Source: Flavobacterium aquicola
GTDB lineage: Bacteria > Bacteroidota > Bacteroidia > Flavobacteriales > Flavobacteriaceae
Reading direction: 5' to 3'
Length of the DNA stretch: 58,903 bases
Assembly (NCBI RefSeq): GCF_003385115.1
Contig: NZ_QUNI01000018.1
Span: 1-58,903 of the forward strand
The notes under the pieces are model-generated. The model saw only the letters and a program-made list of their open reading frames with translations. It was not told the origin of the DNA and did not search any database. The position numbers were made by a program, and so were the translations under genes. Positions 52,164-58,903 of the stretch are shown here, piece by piece (the stretch's first letter is position 1; each line of letters opens with the position of its first letter).

Positions 52164-52682
52164 ATGAAAAGTCAATTCAAAATTATTGTTCTATTTGCAT
52201 TTTTATTATGTAACAATAGTAATGCCCAGTCAAATTCAAACACGGAAACATTTACAATTAACTGGCCAAAAGAAGAAGGCTGGCATATAGTTGACCAGCA
52301 AAATAATGCCGAACAAACAACAACAATGATAGTATCATTAAAAGGCAAAGAAACTATTGCTAATTGCAGCGAAATTGCAACAACATATATTTGTCGTGGT
52401 TCTATGTATGTGCCCATAGAAAAGAAAATGGAAGAATTATTTCAACCGCTAAAATATGCACAGACAGCAAAAAGAACAGTAATTGAGAAGGATGAAAAAG
52501 CTAAACATCCTTGGTTTATCCTCAAAATCGAATACTCAAGTGAATCTCAAATTTGGTATGTTATTCAAGGAAAAAATGAATTATATTGCAGTTTATGGTC
52601 AACTTACCAAAAAGAGATAACACCAAAATCTCAAGAAAAATGGGTGGAGATCTTTAAATCTTCAAAAATAACAGCAGAGTAA
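52164..52682 (+). CDS. Small secreted hypothetical protein
   Basis: The 172-residue protein has a signal peptide (about residues 1-21, ending NNSNAQ) and a mature domain with TFTINWPKEEGWHIVDQQNN, TTMIVSLKGKETIANCSE, a Cys pair region (about Cys70 and Cys78) and YVIQGKNELYCSLWSTYQK. No family was recognised. It is the last small gene of the array; a decayed repeat-like stretch follows at about 52690-52740. Confidence 0.6.
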   Translation: MKSQFKIIVLFAFLLCNNSNAQSNSNTETFTINWPKEEGWHIVDQQNNAEQTTTMIVSLKGKETIANCSEIATTYICRGSMYVPIEKKMEELFQPLKYAQTAKRTVIEKDEKAKHPWFILKIEYSSESQIWYVIQGKNELYCSLWSTYQKEITPKSQEKWVEIFKSSKITAE

Positions 52683-52689
52683 TCGACAA

Positions 52690-52740
52690 GACTGCTGCTA
52701 AAGCTATTGCAGCGGATTTGAGAAATGAGGTGCGTGAAAA
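52690..52740. repeat. Possible remnant of an attC-like repeat
   Basis: CTGCTAAAGCTATTGCAGCGG (52692-52712) followed by ATTTGAG resembles the left part of the repeat family (GCTAACAGCTACTACAACGG then ATTTGGG), but nothing matches further right. Confidence 0.35.
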
Positions 52741-52869
52741 GACATTTTAACCAGCCTGCAAAAAGTATTTAAACATTTCACTTACGACAATTTGTCACTT
52801 TTATAGTATTTGGTATTCTATTTGAAAGTTACTTTCCCGATTGTAAAACCATTAATAATATAAAAAAAT

Positions 52870-54756
52870 ATGACAACAGGTAAAATTAATGTTTCGGTTG
52901 AAAACATCTTTCCCTTAATCAAGAAATTCTTATACAGTGATCACGAGATTTTCCTGCGTGAATTAATTTCTAACGGAACGGATGCAACTTTAAAATTAAA
53001 ACATCTAACCAGTATTGGAGAAGCCAATGTTGAATATGGTAATCCAATTATTGAAGTTAAAATTGACAAGGAAGGCAAAAAAATCCACATTATCGATCAA
53101 GGATTAGGGATGACTGCTGATGAAGTAGAAAAATACATCAATCAGGTTGCTTTTTCGGGTGCTGAAGAATTCTTGGATAAATACAAAGATTCTGCCAAAG
53201 ATTCAGGAATCATTGGTCACTTTGGACTAGGTTTCTATTCTGCCTTTATGGTTGCAGAAAAAGTAGAAATCATCACCAAATCATACAAAGACGAACCAGC
53301 AGCACACTGGACTTGCGACGGAAGCCCAGAATTCACATTGGAACCAGCTGACAAAACGACTAGAGGTACTGAAATTATTCTGCACATTGCCGAAGATTCA
53401 TTAGAGTTCTTGGAAGAATTCAAAATCTCTGGTTTATTGAGTAAATACAATAAGTTCATGCCTATTCCAATTAAATTTGGGACCAAAAAAGAAACACTTC
53501 CAAAACCGGAAGATGCTCCAGAAGATTTTACTGCCGAAACTATCGAAGTAGATAATATTGTAAACAATCCTAATCCAGCTTGGACTAAACAGCCAGCTGA
53601 TTTATCGGATGAGGACTATAAAAATTTCTACCGCGAAATGTACCCAATGCAGTTCGAAGAGCCATTGTTTCATATTCATTTAAATGTAGATTACCCATTT
53701 AATTTAACTGGTATTTTGTATTTCCCAAAATTGGGTTCTGATATGCAGATTCAGAAAGACAAAATCCAATTGTACCAAAACCAAGTATATGTAACAGATA
53801 ATGTAGAAGGAATTGTTCCCGAATTCCTGATGATGCTTCGCGGTGTCGTTGATTCTCCGGATATTCCTTTGAATGTTTCTCGTTCAGGATTACAAGCTGA
53901 TGGTGCAGTTAAGAAAATTTCAAACTACATCACCCGTAAAGTGGCTGATAAATTGAAATCTTTATTCAATGAAAACAGAGCTGATTTCGAACAAAAATGG
54001 AATGACATCAAAATCGTTCTAGAATACGGAATGCTTTCTGAGGATAAATTCTATGAAAAAGCTGGAGCATTTGTATTATATCCAACAGTTGATAATACTT
54101 ATTTCACCCTTGAAGAATTAAAAGAAAAAATCAAAGAGAAACAAACTGATAAAGACGGAAAACTTGTTGTTTTATACGCTGGAAATAAGGAAGCGCAACA
54201 TTCTTATATCGAAATTGCAAAAGACAAAGGATACGAAGTTTTATTACTAGACTCTCCAATCATCTCGCACTTAATTCAAAAAATTGAAGGAGACAACAGC
54301 GGTATGCAGTTTGTTCGTGTCGATTCTGACCATATTGATAATTTAATCAAAAAAGAAGAAACTTCAATTTCTAAATTATCAGATGAAGAGCAGGCAAGTC
54401 TAAAAACAGTTCTTGAAACTATCGTTCCTAAACAGACTTACACTGTACAGCTTGAAGCTTTAGACAGCGAAGCGGCTCCATTCATTATCACGCAGCCAGA
54501 ATTTATACGCAGAATGAAAGAAATGAGTCAAACAGGCGGAGGCGGCATGTTCGGAATGGGTAATATGCCGGAAATGTACAATTTGGTTGTTAATACTAAC
54601 TCCGATTTGGCTACAAGCATCTTAAACAATTCTGATAAATCGGCTCAGGAAAACTTGGTAAAACAAGCTTTGGACTTGGCTAAATTATCTCAGAATTTAT
54701 TGAAAGGGGAAGCGTTGACTGCTTTCGTAAAAAGAAGTTTTGAACTGATAAAATAA
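52870..54756 (+). CDS. htpG: Molecular chaperone HtpG (Hsp90)
   Basis: HtpG is the bacterial Hsp90, an ATP-dependent chaperone dimer. The 628-residue protein has the GHKL ATPase domain with FLRELISNGTDATLKL, IIDQGLGMTADEVEKYINQVA and GIIGHFGLGFYSAFMV, the middle domain with the catalytic arginine region LNVSRSGLQ, and the C-terminal dimer domain. A glycine/methionine-rich insert GGGGMFGMGNMPEM lies near residue 560. It is probably monocistronic, with its own terminator. Confidence 0.97.
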   Translation: MTTGKINVSVENIFPLIKKFLYSDHEIFLRELISNGTDATLKLKHLTSIGEANVEYGNPIIEVKIDKEGKKIHIIDQGLGMTADEVEKYINQVAFSGAEEFLDKYKDSAKDSGIIGHFGLGFYSAFMVAEKVEIITKSYKDEPAAHWTCDGSPEFTLEPADKTTRGTEIILHIAEDSLEFLEEFKISGLLSKYNKFMPIPIKFGTKKETLPKPEDAPEDFTAETIEVDNIVNNPNPAWTKQPADLSDEDYKNFYREMYPMQFEEPLFHIHLNVDYPFNLTGILYFPKLGSDMQIQKDKIQLYQNQVYVTDNVEGIVPEFLMMLRGVVDSPDIPLNVSRSGLQADGAVKKISNYITRKVADKLKSLFNENRADFEQKWNDIKIVLEYGMLSEDKFYEKAGAFVLYPTVDNTYFTLEELKEKIKEKQTDKDGKLVVLYAGNKEAQHSYIEIAKDKGYEVLLLDSPIISHLIQKIEGDNSGMQFVRVDSDHIDNLIKKEETSISKLSDEEQASLKTVLETIVPKQTYTVQLEALDSEAAPFIITQPEFIRRMKEMSQTGGGGMFGMGNMPEMYNLVVNTNSDLATSILNNSDKSAQENLVKQALDLAKLSQNLLKGEALTAFVKRSFELIK

Positions 54757-55080
54757 TTCTGAGGATAATACTTAGAGTTAATGACAATGACCCTGCAAAT
54801 TAGTATTTGCAGGGTTTTTTGTTTTTGATCACTGTGATTTTAAAACGGCCAATAAAAACCAATAAATATATTACTCAAAAACAAACACTTACCACTATTT
54901 CATATTCATTTTTTGATTAATTTTAAGAAATAATAAAATAAAATAATTCTATTATTTAAGAGAGAAGAGACGCTACATTGCTGTTTCACTCTCGGAAATT
55001 CAAATTTTCTTTATTAAAAATAAGTTCACAAACTAATTCTATTACTGATTTGAGACGATACTAATCTAAACCTAACAGAT
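54757..55080. other. Intergenic region with htpG terminator
   Basis: No gene was found here. ACCCTGCAAAT (54790-54800) pairs with TATTTGCAGGGT (54804-54815) and a T-run follows, forming a strong terminator for htpG. The remaining 260 bases are AT-rich and must hold the promoter of the pYEATS gene; no TAnnTTTG box was clear. Confidence 0.7.
54789..54822 (+). terminator. Terminator of htpG
   Basis: A near-perfect 11-base stem (54790-54800 with 54804-54815) is followed by a run of Ts. Confidence 0.92.
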
Positions 55081-56265
55081 ATGTCAAACAACAAAAGTCA
55101 AAATGAAACAGAATTAAAGAAAGAAAAAAAAACAGTAAAAGAAGCTGAAACTTCCATCTTAATCACATTATACATGGGCCTTTTTTTAGGAATGGTTCCA
55201 GTAATTGGTTTTCCCATCACAATTCCCGAAATGGGAAGCAAGATTCTTTTTATTGGAATCATCCTTGGCATAGCCGCTTTTATCAGTTCTTTTTTTCTGG
55301 GAACTCTTTTTGGCATGCCTAAACGTAACAATGAAAAAGAAAGTGATTATTCTCTAAATAATAGTTTAGTAGAAATTTCAGATTGGTTAACCAAAATAAT
55401 CGTAGGCCTAGGTTTAGTAAATCTCAAAGAAATTCCCGGCTTCTTGATTTCACTAGGAGAATATGTAAAAGCATCGTCCAAATATGATGGACAGCTGCTA
55501 AATGTATACAGTATTGGAATCGTAATTTATTTTGGCTTTTTAGGATTATACATTGGATACAATTACATGCGCCTTGTTTTATCAAATAAATATAAATATG
55601 CCGATGATAATTTGATTCGCAAAGAACTCGAAATGGCCAATGAAAAAATTAATGAAGTAAAAGAGGAAATTCAGCAGAAAGATAAAAAGATTATCCAGAC
55701 TCAGAGCTTAGTTCAAGAAAAAGAACAATTGACAAAATCGCTGATGACTAAAGTAAATGAAACTTCAATGTCAAATACTAATTTTGAAACGGTTGTCCAA
55801 AAAATAATTACATCTGATGAAATTAAAAAAGGCAAAGAAAACATAAAGTCAGATATTGATAAAATGATAGATGAAGCCAAAATAAAACTGCATAAAGGAT
55901 TAGTTCTTAATCATGAGGATCCTCAAAAAGGGCAATGGCAGTCAAAAGCAGTCAACAACGAGCGAGAATTAAAAGCGGCTGTAACCGAAGAAACAAAAGG
56001 ATTGTACCAGATTAAATTACAAGTAATATCTACAGATCCAAAAAATAATCCACTAAAAGATGGAGAATACATATTATTTGCCTTGCATAATACCTTTGGC
56101 AATCCTCCATTCAAACTTGTAAAAATTGACAAACAATCTGCAGAACTCAATTTTTACAGCTACGGATCTTTTACCGTAGGAGCATTTGCAGATAATGGCG
56201 CAACTGAATTAGAACTTGATTTAGCTGAGTTGCCAGAAGTTTCTACTTATTTCAAAACACATTAA
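55081..56265 (+). CDS. Membrane coiled-coil protein with C-terminal pYEATS domain
   Basis: The 394-residue protein has an N-terminal membrane module with about four hydrophobic segments (residues 25-45, 54-78, about 105-125 and 143-167). It contains the linked motif FLGTLFGMPKR and SLVEISDWLTKIIVGLGLVNLKEIP, which I associate with bacterial conflict and signalling membrane proteins. A coiled coil (about residues 175-270) follows. The C-terminal 105 residues (QWQSKAVNNERELKAAVTE to LDLAELPEV) match the prokaryotic YEATS (pYEATS) pattern: STDP, ALHNTF, YGSFTVGAFADNGATELELDLA. In that family the domain is proposed to recognise a modified protein or ligand and to signal to a membrane partner. No effector gene is adjacent. 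Confidence 0.75.
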   Translation: MSNNKSQNETELKKEKKTVKEAETSILITLYMGLFLGMVPVIGFPITIPEMGSKILFIGIILGIAAFISSFFLGTLFGMPKRNNEKESDYSLNNSLVEISDWLTKIIVGLGLVNLKEIPGFLISLGEYVKASSKYDGQLLNVYSIGIVIYFGFLGLYIGYNYMRLVLSNKYKYADDNLIRKELEMANEKINEVKEEIQQKDKKIIQTQSLVQEKEQLTKSLMTKVNETSMSNTNFETVVQKIITSDEIKKGKENIKSDIDKMIDEAKIKLHKGLVLNHEDPQKGQWQSKAVNNERELKAAVTEETKGLYQIKLQVISTDPKNNPLKDGEYILFALHNTFGNPPFKLVKIDKQSAELNFYSYGSFTVGAFADNGATELELDLAELPEVSTYFKTH

Positions 56266-56449
56266 TCGCATTTCATTGCTATTTTAAAATTATAAATAAT
56301 CTGCTTTACTGTTAAACCAAAATATAAGTTTAAACTTCAACAAAAGATTACTTACTTTAATTTGTCAGATTTATAATTTAATAAATACAAATAGAGATGA
56401 TATGTTAAAAATTTAACAGTCTTGTCAATAATTAGTTCACATAAAATAA

Positions 56450-56457
56450 TAAATTTG
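56450..56457 (+). promoter_or_regulatory. -7 box (TAAATTTG) for the 56494 lipoprotein gene
   Basis: TAAATTTG matches TAnnTTTG and ends 36 bases before the start codon. Confidence 0.6.
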
Positions 56458-56493
56458 GCTACCCTTATAAAAACTTAACCAAAAATTAAATTT

Positions 56494-57300
56494 ATGAAAA
56501 ACCGTTCATTCTTATTATCTGCTCTTGTAATTACATTATTTTCATTCGTTTCCTGCACTAAAGAAGATTCGTTGGCAGCAACAGATAATAGCCCAATTGT
56601 AGCCTCTGTTTCTATTGATCTAGTTAATGAATTAGATGTTAAAATGGGAACTGAAATATCATTCGAAAAATTGACAGCTAAGCAAATAGGAAAAACTACA
56701 ACTTGTGCTGTTATTACTACAGAATCAGGATCTAATTTCCCGAAAATATATACTGTGGATTTTGGAGATGGCTGCACTACAAATGGTATTACAAGAAAAG
56801 GTAAATTAAAAATTACTTTTTCAAACATTATTACTGAAACGGGAAGTACTATGCTTATTGAAAGAGAAAACTATTATGTAAACGGCAACAAAGTAGAAGG
56901 AAAAATTGAATACAAAAATACAACTGTAAGTTCAAATACTCCACAATGGACAAGAACAGTAACCAATGGAATATTTACTGATTCTAAAGGTGAAGTATAT
57001 TTTAACTCAGGTACACATACTGTCAAACAAACTGCAGGAGTTTCAACTCCGCTGGTTTTACAAGACAATACATATGAAATGATTGATGGAAATCATACTG
57101 TTAGCAAGCAGAATGGTGGTCAGATTACTTTAACCATTTTAGAAACATTAGTCAAAAATTATTCATGTGATTATGTTTCAAAAGGAAAAATAAAAGTAGA
57201 AAGCACTCTTTTAAGCGGTACTATAGATTATGGAAACGGTGATTGTGACAAAGATGCTACCTACACACAAAACGGAATAATATTCCCTTTTACGATGTAA
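56494..57300 (+). CDS. Hypothetical lipoprotein
   Basis: The 268-residue protein has a lipoprotein signal with lipobox FSFVSC (Cys21). The mature part is beta-rich, with repeated strand pairs (KIYTVDFGDGCTTNGITRKG, NTPQWTRTVTNGIFTDSKGE, YFNSGTHTVKQTAG, KIKVESTLLSGTIDYGNGDC) and cysteine-containing GDGCT and GNGDCD motifs near the middle and the end. This looks like a lipoprotein type seen in Flavobacterium, but no named family could be assigned. It is monocistronic, with its own promoter box and terminator. Confidence 0.78.
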   Translation: MKNRSFLLSALVITLFSFVSCTKEDSLAATDNSPIVASVSIDLVNELDVKMGTEISFEKLTAKQIGKTTTCAVITTESGSNFPKIYTVDFGDGCTTNGITRKGKLKITFSNIITETGSTMLIERENYYVNGNKVEGKIEYKNTTVSSNTPQWTRTVTNGIFTDSKGEVYFNSGTHTVKQTAGVSTPLVLQDNTYEMIDGNHTVSKQNGGQITLTILETLVKNYSCDYVSKGKIKVESTLLSGTIDYGNGDCDKDATYTQNGIIFPFTM

Positions 57301-57319
57301 AAATAATTGAGAAAAATTC

Positions 57320-57355
57320 AAAAGAGACTATCCAAAACGGTAGTCTCTTTTTTTT
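57320..57355 (+). terminator. Terminator of the 56494 lipoprotein gene
   Basis: AAAGAGACTA (57321-57330) pairs perfectly with TAGTCTCTTT (57341-57350), followed by a T-run. Confidence 0.92.
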
Positions 57356-57466
57356 GTGTTATTTTTAAGAATCCAGCCAATTATATTTCGTTTGCTTAAT
57401 AGATAAAAAAACAAGGTCAGACACAAAATTAAATTTCAAAAAAAAAACCATTTAAAATTTAAATAC

Positions 57467-57474
57467 TAAATTTG
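57467..57474 (+). promoter_or_regulatory. -7 box (TAAATTTG) for the MASE1 gene
   Basis: TAAATTTG matches TAnnTTTG and ends 51 bases before the start codon. Confidence 0.6.
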
Positions 57475-57525
57475 TTAAATTAATTCGCATATTTTACCAA
57501 AAAACAATAATAAAAAACGCTGATT

Positions 57526-58473
57526 ATGTACAGATTAGATACAAACGATTATTACACTCCATTTTTTTTAAAATCTTCATTGTTCAAAATTATTTTGGTT
57601 GCTTTCACCTTCAATGCGCTTGCGTTCTTGAGCTTTAGAATAACTGTTTCGCCTGACAATCTCTCTCCAATTTTTCCTGATGTTGGATTTGCACTTGCAG
57701 CTGTATTAATTGTTGGACGCAAAGCTATAGGCGGAGTTTGGATTGGATCATTTGTCGCTAATATGTTTTCCTTTTGGGATGTTTGTCAAATGCTTGATAA
57801 ATCAGTACTGGAAACTATTCTATCTTCAGCATCTGTAGCTACTGGAGTAGCTATTGGAGTGACTATCAGCGCTTATTTAATTAATTTAGTAAACAAAGGC
57901 GAATATCCTCTAAAGACAGGGTTTTCAGTTATAGTCTTTTTAGGAATAAGTGTTTTATATTGTGGCATATGCTCTGTATTATGTGTGTCTGCTATTTCAT
58001 TTTGGGGATTAAGTACCCCAAACCACTTTGTATACAATTGGATAACTCTGTGGAAAGGCGATTTAATCGGCACTATACTTATAACTCCTTTCTTAATATC
58101 GTGGTTTTATCGTCATCATATAAAAATTATTGCAACATCACTTTTAGAAGCCGTTTTGCTAGGACTATCCACAGTATTGGTATGCGTATTAGTTGCTTTT
58201 GACCACCCAAGCGATCAGTATCTTTTCATTTTAATATTATTATGGGCTACATTTCGTTTTAGAATAAGAGGAGTATCAATCCTGGCATCGATGTTCGCTC
58301 TTTTATCATCAATCTATGGATATCTAGGTTATGGATCATTTGTAGTTGTCAATTCAGAAGATTCATTAATTAATATTAATCCTTTCTTTGGGATAACCAC
58401 TGTTATTACCTTAATACTATCAGGATACTATTCGGATTATTTACATCGAAAATTAGAAACCTCAAAATCGTAA
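57526..58473 (+). CDS. Stand-alone MASE1-domain membrane protein
   Basis: The 315-residue protein has about eight membrane helices and matches the MASE1 sensor domain: PIFPDVGFALAAVLIVGRKAIGGVWIGSFVANM, the WKGDLIGTILITPFL motif and LLWATFRFRIRGVSILASM. MASE1 domains usually sit before a GGDEF, EAL, PAS or histidine kinase output, but here the protein ends 15 residues after the last helix (SDYLHRKLETSKS). It may act alone or with a partner encoded elsewhere. The signal it senses is unknown. Confidence 0.85.
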   Translation: MYRLDTNDYYTPFFLKSSLFKIILVAFTFNALAFLSFRITVSPDNLSPIFPDVGFALAAVLIVGRKAIGGVWIGSFVANMFSFWDVCQMLDKSVLETILSSASVATGVAIGVTISAYLINLVNKGEYPLKTGFSVIVFLGISVLYCGICSVLCVSAISFWGLSTPNHFVYNWITLWKGDLIGTILITPFLISWFYRHHIKIIATSLLEAVLLGLSTVLVCVLVAFDHPSDQYLFILILLWATFRFRIRGVSILASMFALLSSIYGYLGYGSFVVVNSEDSLININPFFGITTVITLILSGYYSDYLHRKLETSKS

Positions 58474-58604
58474 GTAAACAAAAAAAACTCTGTATATTAT
58501 TTTCTTTTGCAGACCAAAGGATCAGACTTTGCATAATATTTTATACTTTTTCTAAAGACGAAAGAAAACGAAAAGTTCCAATTCCATTTTCATGCATATT
58601 CTTT

Positions 58605-58682
58605 CAATATGGCATGCCCCAAGGGCCGGGCTGTTCATTATATCTTTTCTTTTCCTAAAGAAGGAAAAGAAAAGGATGCCAT
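58605..58682. repeat. Nested inverted repeat, possible structured RNA or interspersed element
   Basis: An outer stem ATGGCAT (58609-58615) with ATGCCAT (58676-58682) encloses an inner perfect 12-bp stem CTTTTCTTTTCC (58644-58655) with GGAAAAGAAAAG (58663-58674). A GC-rich unpaired segment (GCCCCAAGGGCCGGGCTG, 58616-58633) lies between the two 5' arms. The GC content of that segment is out of keeping with its neighbours. I recall similar GGGCCGGGCTGTTC sequences recurring in Flavobacterium genomes, but could not check this. Confidence 0.55.
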
Positions 58683-58746
58683 TTCCATCCCTCATGCAGA
58701 TACATTTTCACAACAGTATTCCCGATTTATTTCAAGGATTTATAAC

Positions 58747-58778
58747 AAAAAAAACAGCCCAAAAAGAGCTGTTTTCTC
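58747..58778 (-). terminator. Terminator of the right-edge minus-strand gene
   Basis: AAAACAGC (58751-58758) pairs with GCTGTTTT (58768-58775). On the minus strand the stem is followed by a run of Ts. Confidence 0.85.
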
Positions 58779-58808
58779 AAAATTCCTTTAATGAAAATGC
58801 AGTTTCGG

Positions 58809-58903
58809 TTAATTAACTTCTGCCACATTATGGTTTTTAATCTTCATATCACCTTTGTAGACTTCGGCAATCGATTTTCTGGATAACACAGCATCATCAG
58901 CAA
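58809..58903 (-). CDS. 3' end of a gene running off the window
   Basis: The minus strand is open from the window edge to a TAA at 58809-58811 and encodes a 30-residue C-terminus beginning ADDAVLSRKSIAEVYKGDMK and ending NVAEVN. The terminator about 30 bases downstream and the charged, well-formed sequence support a real gene. The family cannot be told from this fragment. Confidence 0.7.
   Translation of the reverse strand, partial: ADDAVLSRKSIAEVYKGDMKIKNHNVAEVN

Larger units (their letters stand above)
58474..58808. other. Intergenic region with nested hairpin and terminator
   Basis: No gene is supported here. It contains the structured element at 58605-58682 and a terminator for the minus-strand gene at the right edge. 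Two overlapping plus-strand open frames read through the hairpin but lack coding character. Confidence 0.6.

Noticed and set aside
58592..58816. Plus-strand open frames of 74 and 60 residues
   Set aside because: Both read through the nested hairpin and the terminator of the minus-strand gene, and have no coding character.
1..58903. tRNA, rRNA or integrase/transposase genes
   Set aside because: No cloverleaf, rRNA segment or recombinase motif was recognised by eye; a covariance-model scan was not possible.

Overview
The window looks like a chromosomal segment of a Flavobacteriaceae member, most likely Flavobacterium or a close relative. The evidence is an AT-rich sequence, A-rich leaders without Shine-Dalgarno sites, many TAnnTTTG -7 promoter boxes typical of Bacteroidetes, a type IX secretion (T9SS) C-terminal sorting domain, an HmuY/TonB-receptor heme locus, DUF6607/DUF6686 proteins, and a Flavobacterium-type TonB and TPR hybrid kinase. 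No rRNA, tRNA, CRISPR array, integrase or transposase was found.

Layout. 1-2250: an accessory stretch with short palindromic repeats, a small HTH/coiled-coil protein and two small membrane-protein genes separated by attC-like intergenic repeats. 2396-12414: a mostly plus-strand housekeeping run (amidase, M14 peptidase, recF, rhodanese-thioredoxin lipoprotein, DUF2461, murB, PaiB-like, glycosyltransferase, sigma factor, TonB). 12489-25291: M48 peptidase, lipA, GAPDH, TPR hybrid histidine kinase, purine nucleoside phosphorylase with lpxK, TPR protein, NIF3, a zinc-ribbon-family protein without cysteines, an alpha/beta hydrolase and rluF. 25384-29148: minus-strand coiled-coil membrane protein, folD and ffh. 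29755-35715: a heme/iron uptake locus (HmuY-like lipoprotein and TonB receptor, divergent from DUF6607 and DUF6686) flanked by two paralogous secreted-protein genes. 35827-48142: argS, a 1419-residue T9SS substrate, an outer-membrane beta-barrel receptor, fabH, an ABC ATPase, and a lipocalin-like plus OmpA lipoprotein pair. 48305-52682: a second accessory stretch with a hypothetical gene, a 21-bp tandem repeat, and an array of small orphan genes separated by attC-like repeats. 52870-58903: htpG, a membrane coiled-coil pYEATS protein, a lipoprotein, a stand-alone MASE1 protein and the 3' end of a minus-strand gene.

Most notable signal. The small genes at 49484-51640 (and more weakly at 898-1617) look like integron-type gene cassettes without an integrase. 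Each is followed by a roughly 110-145 bp imperfect inverted repeat of one family. For two successive units the first bases of the unit are complementary to the bases just after its stop codon (14 of 15 positions in both), and the complementary sequence differs between units, as expected when each cassette carries its own R box. The first unit encodes a predicted PD-(D/E)XK nuclease. The assignment is inferred from primary sequence and could not be tested by structure prediction or database search here.
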